A DNA stretch of 9,046 nt from SZUA-430 sp036840015 (GCA_036840015.1 DAISVV010000130.1:1-9046); one strand, 5' to 3'. Positions 1 through 7,090 are shown, counted from the stretch's first letter. Program-made: numbers and translations. The notes: generated by a model from the sequence alone, not told the origin.

Positions 1-204
1 CCGAACCAGTCCTAGGCGTCGCTGACGTCCGACAAGCTCGACCGGACGGTGCGCCTTCGCAGCTCCAAGCACGCGCTTCGCGCGATCGACCACAACGGTG
101 GCCTCGACGCCTTCATCCTCAAGCTCGGCGACGACACCCTGTCGGAGCGCGCCCGCAAGCTGCAGCGCGAGATCGTGCGCGCCACGGCCAAGGCCGCCGG
201 CTGA
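1..204 (+). CDS. rpmB: 50S ribosomal protein L28, 3' part, with in-frame TAG
   Basis: L28 is a structural protein of the large ribosomal subunit. Frame 1 reads through to TGA at 202-204. After an early stop at 13-15 it gives ASLTSDKLDRTVRLRSS, then a segment containing HNGGLDAFILK and LSERARKLQREI, both typical of the L28 C-terminal half. The 5' part lies outside the window. By recall of the Caulobacter protein (FLPALSPATLQSD), the TAG falls exactly where a residue is expected (PNQS-stop-ASLTSD), so the frame is kept on both sides. The stop could be one C-to-T change from CAG. Because it sits 13 bases from the window edge it may be a sequence error. Otherwise this copy would be broken, which is unlikely for a single-copy ribosomal gene. 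Two hairpins follow the gene directly. Confidence 0.85.
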
Positions 205-213
205 CGCCACCCG

Positions 214-232
214 ACCCCGCGCCAGGCGGGGT
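214..232 (+). other. small hairpin after rpmB
   Basis: ACCCCGC at 214-220 pairs with GCGGGGT at 226-232 around the five-base loop GCCAG. It lies ten bases after the rpmB stop and has only TT after the stem, so alone it is a weak terminator. It may protect the 3' end of the message or back up the stronger palindrome downstream. Confidence 0.4.
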
Positions 233-244
233 TCCCGAATGCAC

Positions 245-276
245 AAAGGGCGGAGACCGCGGTCTCCGCCCTTTTT
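245..276. terminator. Rho-independent terminator, probably bidirectional
   Basis: Bases 245-274 form a perfect inverted repeat (AAAGGGCGGAGACCG and its complement), followed on the + strand by a T run ending at 276. The 12-bp GC core plus A/T flanks makes a strong intrinsic terminator for rpmB. On the - strand the stem is followed by only TTT, so it may also stop transcripts of the convergent gene ending at 307, less efficiently. It occupies the 102-base gap between two convergent genes, as expected for a shared terminator. Confidence 0.85.
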
Positions 277-306
277 CATTCATGGATCAGCGGGTCATCC
301 GGCCCC

Positions 307-2853
307 TCAGGACAGCCGCCCCGTCGCCGAGGCCAGCGTCATGTAGACCTTCCCCGTCTGGGACGACAGGTAGGTTTCGACCAGTACATTGTCCCGGTCA
401 TTGCGGGCCGTCAGCTCGAGAAGCGCCTCGAACTGGTGGATATAGCGATCCACCGTGTCCCTGAATTCACGGTCTGTCTGGTGCTTCTGCGCGATCATCT
501 GCAGGTGCTCGGGGCCGAGCGCTCCTGCGAGCCGGCGCGCGAACACGTTGCGCTCGCCATTGCGGTAGCGCTTCAGCAGTTCATGCGGCGGATCATCTTC
601 GAGGAAGCGGCAAAGGTCGATCGCCATGGCCTGAAGCGCCTCGACCATGTGGCGCGAGGACATCTGGTGCGAGGGCGCATTCGCCGGCGCCACCGGTTGC
701 GGCGCGGCGGGCTTTGCAGGTTGGGCCACGCGCGGGGGCGCAGGGGCGGCACGGGGCGTCGGCGCTTCCGCGCGGTTCGGTGCGGTTGTGTCGATGCGCG
801 AAGCCTGCGCGCGACCCTGTTCAGGCGGCAGACCCTGCTCGGCTTGCCGGATCTCGCGCGGGTCAGCCCTGAACTGCGGCGCGCCCGCAGAGGCCTGCGG
901 CCGTCGCTCGGATCCATCTTTTGTCTCGGCGGCCGCGAGCAGGGATTTCATGTCCCAGTTTCCGCGTTCGTCTGCGCTACCGTCCACGTCATCCGGCGAT
1001 GAGCGCACGAAGCGGCGGGCGAGGTTGAACCAGCCGCGGCCTTCCTGGCCGTCCGGCCCGCCAGGGGCTGGCTGTCCGGGACGCTCGCCGGAGGCAGGCC
1101 TGTTCTGCGGATAGCCGGCCATGGGCGCTGGCGCCTCGCCCATCTCGGAACCATAGGCCTGCGCCTGCGGCGGCAAGGCAGGCTTCGCGCGAGCAGGCGG
1201 CATCGGCTGCTCGGCCGGCGGAGCCGTCCGATAGGTGGCAAGCGGCGGCGGCGCCGGTGGCTCGGGCAGGTCCATGTGCCGCGGAGCCGCCTGTTGCGCC
1301 GGCATGTGTCGCGGCGATGGTGGCGGCAGTGGAAGCGGCGCCTGGCCCGTGTCATGCGCGTAGCCGCCGGACCCGCGTGACAGCTCGATACCCTGCACGC
1401 GGTCGAAGGCTGCCGCAACACGCGTGTTCAGCTCGCGCATCGAGCGCGCCTGCTCGTCGATCATCTGCCCCAGCAGCTTGACGTGGTTCGATGCCTCTGC
1501 CGGCATGTCGGCCAGCATCTTGGAGAGCCGTCCGACGCTGCCCTCGATCTGCTGCGATGCCGACGCTGCCGTATCGCGCAAGCCCACGAGCACCGACCCC
1601 AGCCGGCCGGCCGCATCGAACGAGCTGTCGCCCGCGATCTTGATGCTTTGTACGGCCTGTTCGAGCCCCGTCATGGTCAGCTCGGTCGAGGTGCGCAGCT
1701 TCTCGGACTCACGCGCGAACAGCTTGGTCGTTTCGACGATCCGCAGCGCCATGGTCGAAGCCGTCTCGTCGAGGCGCCGCGCACTCTCTGTCGTGAACGT
1801 GCCGATCTTGCGCGTTTCCTCTGACATCGCATTCACGAGCTTGCTCATGCCCTCGCGCTGGAAGTCGAGCGCGCGCGCCATGTGGTCGTTTTCCTGCTTC
1901 AGCCGGTCGATCGTCTCGGCGAACGCGGCGCGCTGCCGCTCGTGGCGCATGATCACCTGCTCCGAGCGCGCAGCTGCCGCCTCAGACGCGGAATCAAGCC
2001 GTTGAGCCTGCCGCTCCAGCTCCTGGCTGGTCTCGAGCGCCTTGCTCGACACGGCCTGCGATGCCGACTGCAGCGTGGAGACAAGGCCGGCAATGGCGCC
2101 GTGCTCTGCATGCAGGCTTTCGCTCGCCGTGCGAACCGCCGCGCGGGCATCCTGCAGCCGCGTCGTCAGCGTCTCGGAGGCCGCGAGGACCACGGAATCG
2201 AGGGCTTGCGTGAACTGCGCCAGTTTCTCGCGCTCCGCCCCCAGCTTGCCCGTGGCCTTCTCGACCCGCTCCTGCGCGGCCGAAGCGGTCCGCTCGATCA
2301 GCGCGATGCGTTCATTGGCCGAGGCTTCGATCGCCGCCATCCGCTTGGTGGCCGCGTCAAGCGAACCCGTAAGCCCGTCCAGCTCGCGCTTGATGGCGTG
2401 GCTCAGCCGCTGCACATTGCGCGCCGCCTGCTCGTCAGGCCGCAGCAGGTTCTGTGTCGAGGCTGCAAGCGCAAGCGCCTGGCGCCTGAGATTGTTGGCC
2501 TCGTTCATGATCACCGCGGCAAACAGCGCAAGCGCCACCGGGATGATCGCAATCGCCGCTACGCCGAACAGCCATTCCGGTGACAGGTTGCTGGCAGCTT
2601 CCGAACCCAGGACGCCAACCCCATAGGCCCCGAGGGCCGACAGCCAGAGGGCGCTGAAGAGAAAAACGGCCTTGAAGGGCGAAAGTCCCGCACGCTCACC
2701 GCTTGACGGCATGGCGGCAGGCGTCGCAAGGGGACCGTCCGCGCGCACCTCCATGTCGGGGCGCAGTTCCTTGACATCGGGCGTTCCCGCGACGGGGGCT
2801 CGCAAAGGTATATCGGCATAAGGGCGGACATCCGCCGGCTGGACACGCTGCAT
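307..2853 (-). CDS. membrane-anchored coiled-coil protein, TipN-like
   Basis: This encodes 848 residues. A cytoplasmic N-terminus of about 58 residues precedes two membrane helices (about 59-83 and 92-115). A long Ala/Glu/Gln/Arg-rich coiled coil follows (about 118-490), then a low-complexity Pro/Ala/Gln linker (about 503-728). The linker contains two conserved-looking islands, GWFNLARRFVRSSPDD (607-622) and NWDMKSLLAAAE (632-643). A compact helical C-terminal domain occupies about 730-848 and includes KRYRNGERNVFARRL. Two N-terminal helices plus a long coiled coil in a protein of 850-900 residues matches the architecture of Caulobacter TipN, the new-pole landmark that positions flagella and affects division asymmetry. 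That assignment rests on architecture and recalled C-terminal similarity, not a search. It could instead be another envelope-anchored structural protein. The ATG at 2853 is chosen because AGAGGG lies seven bases upstream. A 48-residue upstream extension is possible in frame, but its composition is not protein-like. The gene is convergent with rpmB and divergent from the NnrU-family gene. Confidence 0.6.
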   Translation of the reverse strand: MQRVQPADVRPYADIPLRAPVAGTPDVKELRPDMEVRADGPLATPAAMPSSGERAGLSPFKAVFLFSALWLSALGAYGVGVLGSEAASNLSPEWLFGVAAIAIIPVALALFAAVIMNEANNLRRQALALAASTQNLLRPDEQAARNVQRLSHAIKRELDGLTGSLDAATKRMAAIEASANERIALIERTASAAQERVEKATGKLGAEREKLAQFTQALDSVVLAASETLTTRLQDARAAVRTASESLHAEHGAIAGLVSTLQSASQAVSSKALETSQELERQAQRLDSASEAAAARSEQVIMRHERQRAAFAETIDRLKQENDHMARALDFQREGMSKLVNAMSEETRKIGTFTTESARRLDETASTMALRIVETTKLFARESEKLRTSTELTMTGLEQAVQSIKIAGDSSFDAAGRLGSVLVGLRDTAASASQQIEGSVGRLSKMLADMPAEASNHVKLLGQMIDEQARSMRELNTRVAAAFDRVQGIELSRGSGGYAHDTGQAPLPLPPPSPRHMPAQQAAPRHMDLPEPPAPPPLATYRTAPPAEQPMPPARAKPALPPQAQAYGSEMGEAPAPMAGYPQNRPASGERPGQPAPGGPDGQEGRGWFNLARRFVRSSPDDVDGSADERGNWDMKSLLAAAETKDGSERRPQASAGAPQFRADPREIRQAEQGLPPEQGRAQASRIDTTAPNRAEAPTPRAAPAPPRVAQPAKPAAPQPVAPANAPSHQMSSRHMVEALQAMAIDLCRFLEDDPPHELLKRYRNGERNVFARRLAGALGPEHLQMIAQKHQTDREFRDTVDRYIHQFEALLELTARNDRDNVLVETYLSSQTGKVYMTLASATGRLS

Positions 2854-3129
2854 GCAAGACCCTCTGCGCACGATCGAGCCGCGGGGGGGCAGGGCTCGAA
2901 TTAACCAAAAACTTACCATTTTCCGGCCGCAAGAGCACGGCCCAAGATTCGTTACACCGCAAGCGCTTGTGGATCGAAACGCAGGCAGGAACAGCAATTT
3001 GGCAGGCGGGAAAGTTAAGGAGCGAAGCGATCAGAAAAGAAGCGGGCCCTGGTTCAGTCACGCGATCGATTACTGATTCGCAGCAGCACGTGATAGGATG
3101 CCGCTGCGTCGGCGGGGAGTTTGAGTGCC
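2854..3129. promoter_or_regulatory. divergent intergenic region with AT-rich patch
   Basis: These 276 bases separate the starts of the coiled-coil gene (-) and the NnrU-family gene (+), so both promoters should lie here. An AT-rich patch at about 2899-2922 contains TTAACC and CTTACC as near-repeats 11 bases apart. It would fall about 45-70 bases upstream of the coiled-coil start. For the + gene, TAGGAT at 3094-3099 is a plausible -10 element, but no good -35 is visible. GATTC (a GANTC, CcrM-type methylation site) occurs at 2946-2950 and 3075-3079. No terminator or small ORF is convincing here. Confidence 0.4.
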
Positions 3130-3837
3130 ATGGAACAACTGATTGTCGCCTGTGTCTTCTTCCTGGCGATCCATCTTCTGGTATCGGGAACGCGCTGGCG
3201 CGACGCCATCGTGGCCTCCATCGGCGAGGGACCCTACGCGGGCCTCTTCTCGCTGGCCAGCGTGGGAGGCATCGTCTGGATGGCCGCGAGCTACAACGCA
3301 GCCTTGATGGGCGACAATCCATTCCTCTGGGACCTCGGAGAAGGCCTGCGCCATGCCGGCGGCGTCGTGCTGTTGCTGGCGTTTCTCTTTGTTGTGCCGG
3401 GGTTGCTGGCGCCGAACCCCACCGCCGTCGGCCAGGCCGACCTGTCCGCCCGCAAGGACATCGTGACCGGCATGCTGCGCGTCACGCGCCACCCTTTCCT
3501 GTGGGGTGTCGCGATATGGGCGGGCTTCCACGTGGCCGCCAATGGCGACCTGGCCTCCGTTTACTTCTTCGGTTCCTTCCTCGTCCTCGCAGTGCTGGGC
3601 ACCTTTTCGATCGACGCCAAGCGGCAGCGGCGCGATCCGGCGCAATGGGATGGCTTCGCCAGCCAGACCTCGAACATTCCCTTCGCCGCCATCCTCCTCG
3701 GTCGCAACCGCCTTGCGCTCGGCGAGTTGCTGGGCTGGCGGCAGGCCGTGGCGATCATCGTCTTCCTCGCCGTCATGTTTACCCATCACCTGGTCTTTGG
3801 CGTCTCGCCCTTTCCGGGCAGCTGGGTACCCTTCTAG
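3130..3837 (+). CDS. NnrU-family integral membrane protein
   Basis: This encodes 235 residues, mostly membrane helices at about 1-19, 36-54, 75-94, 122-138, 142-160 and 205-223. Family hallmarks are NPTAVGQADL (96-105), RVTRHPFLWGVAIWAGFH (117-134), ANGD (137-140) and TSNIPFAAILLGRNR (180-194). NnrU was named for its link to nitric oxide/nitrite reduction genes in Rhodobacter, but most members lie away from denitrification loci and have no proven role. The plant and cyanobacterial carotenoid isomerase Z-ISO belongs to the same superfamily and binds heme through histidines. Here His121 and His134 are candidates for conserved positions. No denitrification or carotenoid genes are in the window, so the function stays open. 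ATG at 3130 is preferred over TTG at 3121 because GGGGAG (3114-3119) lies ten bases from the ATG and almost touches the TTG. The Hpt gene follows after 69 bases. Confidence 0.88.
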   Translation: MEQLIVACVFFLAIHLLVSGTRWRDAIVASIGEGPYAGLFSLASVGGIVWMAASYNAALMGDNPFLWDLGEGLRHAGGVVLLLAFLFVVPGLLAPNPTAVGQADLSARKDIVTGMLRVTRHPFLWGVAIWAGFHVAANGDLASVYFFGSFLVLAVLGTFSIDAKRQRRDPAQWDGFASQTSNIPFAAILLGRNRLALGELLGWRQAVAIIVFLAVMFTHHLVFGVSPFPGSWVPF

Positions 3838-3906
3838 GCGCTGGCATTAACGCCTTGGTGTCGCCTCGGCTTTAGTCTCGCCCGGTCCAAACCCGGGAGG
3901 ACCACC

Positions 3907-4227
3907 ATGCCGGCATCCACCACGGCCGTCGATTATGCGCACCTGCGCACGCAAGCTGCGGAAGACACGGACGTCATGCGCGAGGTCCTGCAGCTGTTCC
4001 TGCTGCAGACCGAGCAGATCCTCGACGCCCTCGAGATCGCCACGGACGCGAAATCCTGGAAGGAACTGACGCACACGCTGAAGGGCTCGGCCCGCGGCGT
4101 CGGCGCCTTTGACGTCGCCGAGGCCGCCGCCAGGGCCGAGGCCACGCCCCTCGAGACAGGCAACCTGTCAGCATTGCATGAGGCTTTCCTCGCCGCCCGC
4201 CGCTTCATTAAGGAAAATCCGCTGTGA
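3907..4227 (+). CDS. single-domain Hpt histidine phosphotransfer protein
   Basis: This encodes 106 residues forming one Hpt four-helix domain and nothing else. The phosphorylatable histidine is His56 in THTLKGSARGVGA (55-67), matching the Hpt signature HxxKG with a following small-residue helix. Hpt proteins relay phosphate between the receiver domain of a hybrid kinase and a response regulator, acting in the cytoplasm. No kinase or receiver gene is adjacent, so this is an orphan relay protein. Its size and the VDYAHLRTQA opening resemble ShpA of Caulobacter, which links ShkA to TacA, but this is recall by eye and other solo Hpts look similar. GGGAGG at 3895-3900, six bases before the ATG, is a strong ribosome binding site. 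The upstream gap is 69 bases and the MBL-fold gene follows after 86, so cotranscription with either neighbour is possible but not shown. Confidence 0.9.
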   Translation: MPASTTAVDYAHLRTQAAEDTDVMREVLQLFLLQTEQILDALEIATDAKSWKELTHTLKGSARGVGAFDVAEAAARAEATPLETGNLSALHEAFLAARRFIKENPL

Positions 4228-4313
4228 TCGCGGTCACCGGACCTCAAATCGGGTGCGCAAGCTGGGCATTACCCGGTTAAACTGGAAAGATTGCGGGAGC
4301 CAGGAACAAAGGC

Positions 4314-5138
4314 ATGGGTTTCAAGGTCAAATTCTGGGGCACGAGGGGCACGGTGGCCTGCCCGGGACCGAACCACCTGGCCTATGGTGGCAACACGAGT
4401 TGCGTCGAGGTGGCGATGGGTGGCCGTCGCGTGATTTTCGACCTCGGCACGGGCGTGCGCAACCTCGGTAAGTGGTTCATGCGAAAGCACCTGCACGAGG
4501 CGACCATCCTCATGTCCCACACCCACTGGGACCACATCCAAGGCTTTCCCTTCTTCCAGCCCGCATTCACCCCGGGCAACCACTTCCGCATCATGGCGGG
4601 CCATCTCGACACGGGCCTTAGCATCCAGACCGTTCTGGCCGGCCAGATGACGCATCCCTTCTTCCCCGTGCCCATCGACATCATGCAGGCCCAGATCGAG
4701 TTCGTCGATTTCCGCGCAGGTGACAGGTTCAGCATTTCCCCGGAAATCGCCGTTCGCACGGCCCGCCTGAACCATCCCGACGGCGCCACCGGCTATCGCA
4801 TCGACTACAAGGGCAAGTCGCTCTGTTACATCACGGATACCGAGCACACGCCCGGTAAGCCCGACCAGAACATCCTCGCCCTCATCGAGGGGGCGGACCT
4901 GGTCATCTACGATTGCACCTATACCGATGCCGAGTTCCCCGCCCGCCGTGGCTGGGGTCATTCGACATGGCAGGAAGGTGTTCGCCTCGCGCAGGCTGCA
5001 GGTGCAAGGCGCCTTGCCATCTTCCACCACGATCCCGACCACGAGGACCACTTCATGGAGGAACTCGAGGCTGAGGCCCTCGCCGCGTGGACCGGATGTT
5101 TCGTTGCGCGCGACAACATGCGCATCAACCTGATCTGA
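4314..5138 (+). CDS. MBL-fold metallohydrolase (PhnP/RNase Z-like branch)
   Basis: This encodes 274 residues of a complete metallo-beta-lactamase fold with no signal peptide, so it should be cytoplasmic. It opens with VKFWGTRGTVACPGP (5-19) and NTSCVEV, the start seen in the PhnP-like group. The metal motif is SHTHWDH (68-74), giving His69, His71, Asp73 and His74. Further probable ligands are His154 (LNHPDG), Asp175 (ITDTEH) and a C-terminal histidine (His238 or His239 in IFHHDPDHEDH). The acidic, His-rich stretch DPDHEDHFMEE (240-250) is notable. Relatives hydrolyse phosphodiesters such as cyclic phosphates or RNA ends, but the substrate cannot be read from sequence. The ATG has AGGA (4302-4305) eight bases upstream. 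The stop directly abuts the stop of the opposite-strand hydrolase gene. Both neighbouring genes may act on phosphodiesters, but they are on opposite strands, so no shared pathway is implied. Confidence 0.88.
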   Translation: MGFKVKFWGTRGTVACPGPNHLAYGGNTSCVEVAMGGRRVIFDLGTGVRNLGKWFMRKHLHEATILMSHTHWDHIQGFPFFQPAFTPGNHFRIMAGHLDTGLSIQTVLAGQMTHPFFPVPIDIMQAQIEFVDFRAGDRFSISPEIAVRTARLNHPDGATGYRIDYKGKSLCYITDTEHTPGKPDQNILALIEGADLVIYDCTYTDAEFPARRGWGHSTWQEGVRLAQAAGARRLAIFHHDPDHEDHFMEELEAEALAAWTGCFVARDNMRINLI

Positions 5139-5143
5139 TCAGG
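5129..5143. repeat. inverted repeat spanning two abutting stop codons
   Basis: CCTGATC (5129-5135), one T, then GATCAGG (5137-5143) form a perfect 7+1+7 inverted repeat. It contains the TGA of the MBL gene (5136-5138) and the complement of the hydrolase TGA (5139-5141). There is no T run on either side, so it does not look like a standard intrinsic terminator. It may be partly a by-product of two adjacent TGA codons forming TGATCA. Confidence 0.6.
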
Positions 5144-6662
5144 CCCGCGGTGCTGGTCGGCTGAGAATTCCCTTTGGCGTCGCCATCATGTGCGTGAGCG
5201 TCTGGTCCTCGTGCCTGAGCCGCCACGATATCAGTGCCTGCGCGTGCTCAAGCGCCACGGCCTTGTAGTCCGGATGCGAGGCAAGGTTCATGAACTCGCC
5301 CGGATCCGTGGCAAGGTCGAACAGCAGCGGCTCAAGGCCGGCAAAATGCACATACTTGAACCGTTCCCCGCGGATAACGGCCAGGTTGCACTGGTGCAAT
5401 GTCAGGCCCAGCGCCTGCTCGGGACCATCGAAGCTCGCATCGCGGAAGTCGAACGTCCAGTGCGCGTGGGTCCGCCAGCGTGGCGGCCCGGCTGATCGCA
5501 GGAACGGCTGCAGCGCAGCCCCGTCGCATTGCGGCGGCACCGCAAGCCCGAGATGGGTAAGCAGCGTGGGCATGATGTCGACATGTTCGCTGAACGCGCT
5601 GACCACGCGGCCGCGCTGCGCATCGGCCTCGGCCGACGGGTCGCGGATGATCAGCGGCACATGGAACGACTGGTCGAAGTAACCAGCCTTGCCCAGCATC
5701 CAGTGGTCGCCCAGCTGCTCGCCATGATCGCTCGTGAAGACGATGAGCGTCTTGTCCCAGAGCCCTTCCTGCCGCAGATGATCGAACAGCCGCCCGAGCG
5801 CCGCATCCACCTCGCTGATCAGCCCGTAATAGACCGCCCGCATGCGCTGCAGCTGGCGCATGTCATCCGGCGCTGCATGCAACGGGTGCGACAGATGCTG
5901 TGCAAGCCACGGATGCTGCCGTCCTTCAGCCTCGCGGCTTTCGGCGCGCAAGGGCGCCGGCACGCCCTGCGGATCATACATTCGGTTCCATGGCTCCGAC
6001 GCGATCCATGGCGGATGAGGCCGCAGCAGTGACAGGTGCAGCATGAAGGGCTGGTCGCGGCGCGCACTGATGAAGTCGATGGCCTGGTCGACATGCCACG
6101 TCGTGTCATTGTCCTCGGCCCGGATCGACCACGGTCGCGGCGCCGCGGCCCCGTCCTCATAATCCGGTCCGCTCTCGCGCATCCAGATCACGAAGCGCTC
6201 GGGATCGGGCAGCGTGTAGCCCCGCGCGCGAAGATACTCGGCCCACGGCCCGGGATGGTCCATCCCCACATGGGCGACCGGGTTCAGCCCTGGCAGCACG
6301 TTCTCATAGGTCGTCAGGCGCGGATCATCGGCGGGCAGGTCGCGCGGATCGGGCGTCTGGTCCGTATAGCCGATGAGGCACGGATCATGTCCCGCCGCAC
6401 GTGCCTCGAGCGCCCAGTTCGTGTGCCGCCTGTCCAGCGGCGTTCCGTTCATCGCCACACGATGATTGTGCTGGTAGAGCCCCGTGTGCAGCGTCGCGCG
6501 CGCCGGCGAGCAGGGCGCCGTGTTGCAGATATGGCGGGAAAACAGCACACCCTCGTGCGCCAGCCGGTCGAGGTTCGGCGTGCGAACGACCCGATGGCCA
6601 AGCGCTGACAGGCAATCACCGCGCCACTGGTCGGCGGTGATGAACAGGACATTGCAATGCAT
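5139..6662 (-). CDS. phosphonate monoester hydrolase / phosphodiesterase (PMH family)
   Basis: This encodes 507 residues of the alkaline phosphatase superfamily, sulfatase branch. It resembles the Rhizobium and Burkholderia phosphonate monoester hydrolases along its length: IGYTDQTPDPR (97-107), LLRPHPPW (212-219), TSDHGEQLGDH (310-320), and the end RFKYVHFAGLEPLLFDL followed by DPGEFMNLA and SWRLRHEDQTLTH. These enzymes are Mn-dependent and promiscuous, cleaving phosphonate monoesters, phosphodiesters and some sulfate esters. The nucleophile is formylglycine, made from Cys51 in CSPAR (51-55), which fits the C-x-P-x-R signal. Probable metal ligands are Asp11, Gln12, Asp312 and His313. Probable substrate-site residues are Asn72, Tyr99, His216 and Lys325. 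There is no signal peptide, so it acts in the cytoplasm. A formylglycine-generating enzyme must be encoded elsewhere. GAGGG, eight bases before the ATG, overlaps the TGA of the upstream chorismate mutase gene, so translation is probably coupled. The natural substrate is unknown. Confidence 0.88.
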   Translation of the reverse strand: MHCNVLFITADQWRGDCLSALGHRVVRTPNLDRLAHEGVLFSRHICNTAPCSPARATLHTGLYQHNHRVAMNGTPLDRRHTNWALEARAAGHDPCLIGYTDQTPDPRDLPADDPRLTTYENVLPGLNPVAHVGMDHPGPWAEYLRARGYTLPDPERFVIWMRESGPDYEDGAAAPRPWSIRAEDNDTTWHVDQAIDFISARRDQPFMLHLSLLRPHPPWIASEPWNRMYDPQGVPAPLRAESREAEGRQHPWLAQHLSHPLHAAPDDMRQLQRMRAVYYGLISEVDAALGRLFDHLRQEGLWDKTLIVFTSDHGEQLGDHWMLGKAGYFDQSFHVPLIIRDPSAEADAQRGRVVSAFSEHVDIMPTLLTHLGLAVPPQCDGAALQPFLRSAGPPRWRTHAHWTFDFRDASFDGPEQALGLTLHQCNLAVIRGERFKYVHFAGLEPLLFDLATDPGEFMNLASHPDYKAVALEHAQALISWRLRHEDQTLTHMMATPKGILSRPAPRA

Positions 6663-6673
6663 GGGAGAGGCCC

Positions 6674-7024
6674 TCAGGCGCTGGCGGCCTTGGTGCGCGC
6701 CTCGCTGCGCTCATCGAACACGACGAACTCGTGCGCGATGCAGCCTTCCATCAGCTGGCGCCAGACCGGTTCGGCAATCGTGTAGGGGAAACCTTCCTGC
6801 TGGCAGGTGGCCCGCACCTTTGCGAGCACATCGCGGATGCGGTCTTCATCGCGCACTGCGCTGCGAGCAGGCTTGATGTGACCTGCGCGCTCGATATAGG
6901 TGAGCCTCTCGGCAAGCAGGCGAACCAGCGCGCGGTCGACGCGGTCGATCTCGCGCCTGACGTCGGCCATGCTGGCGCAATCCCCGGCGGCCACGGCGTC
7001 GTGGTCAGCCTCGTGCGTTTTCAT
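6674..7024 (-). CDS. chorismate mutase type II (AroQ/PchB-like)
   Basis: This encodes 116 residues of the all-helical AroQ fold. The core runs from MADVRREIDRVDRALVRLL (19-37) to about residue 105. By-eye alignment with the E. coli mutase domain places Arg23, Arg40, Lys51 and Arg62 at the positions of active-site Arg11, Arg28, Lys39 and Arg51. Glu52 of E. coli is Ile63 here and Gln88 appears to be Glu99. The loss of the Glu52 equivalent recalls PchB, the isochorismate-pyruvate lyase with side mutase activity, so either chorismate to prephenate or isochorismate to salicylate is possible. There is no export signal and no fused dehydratase or dehydrogenase. ATG at 7024 is chosen because AAGAGGG lies nine bases upstream. 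The in-frame ATG at 7033 directly touches that site. The gene ends 11 bases before the PMH-family start, forming a two-gene operon with no obvious metabolic logic. Confidence 0.82.
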   Translation of the reverse strand: MKTHEADHDAVAAGDCASMADVRREIDRVDRALVRLLAERLTYIERAGHIKPARSAVRDEDRIRDVLAKVRATCQQEGFPYTIAEPVWRQLMEGCIAHEFVVFDERSEARTKAASA

Positions 7025-7061
7025 CGCAGTCATCCCTCTTGTCTTTCGCCGACCAATTGCG

Positions 7062-7090
7062 GATATGGCGGGTTGGCACCCGGGCGGCAA
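7062..7090 (-). promoter_or_regulatory. candidate promoter of the chorismate mutase/PMH operon
   Basis: On the - strand, TTGCCG (7090-7085) and CATATC (7067-7062) are separated by 17 bases, a usable sigma-70-type spacing with partial matches to both elements. Transcription would start near 7055 and leave a leader of about 30 bases before the ATG at 7024. This is a match by eye only. Confidence 0.3.

Noticed and set aside
503..1350. Possible direct repeats in the proline-rich coding region
   Set aside because: Recurring GCGCC/CGGCG strings reflect Pro/Ala/Gln codon bias in a low-complexity linker. I see no regular repeat unit.
2901..2917. CtrA binding site (TTAA-N7-TTAA)
   Set aside because: The second half-site is TTAC and the spacing is eight, not seven, so it does not meet the consensus.
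2854..2997. 48-residue N-terminal extension of the coiled-coil protein
   Set aside because: It runs through the AT-rich promoter-like patch, has Cys/Ser/Arg-rich composition unlike the protein, and the ATG at 2853 has a well-placed AGAGGG.
3070..3789. 239-codon open frame opposite the NnrU-family gene
   Set aside because: It is very polar (Gln, Glu, His and Gly), as expected from the complement of membrane-helix codons. The + strand gene is clearly the real one.
4269..5051. 260-codon open frame opposite the MBL-fold gene
   Set aside because: The + strand frame has all metal-binding motifs, and this one reads as their antisense (rich in Val, Glu and Gly) with no domain.
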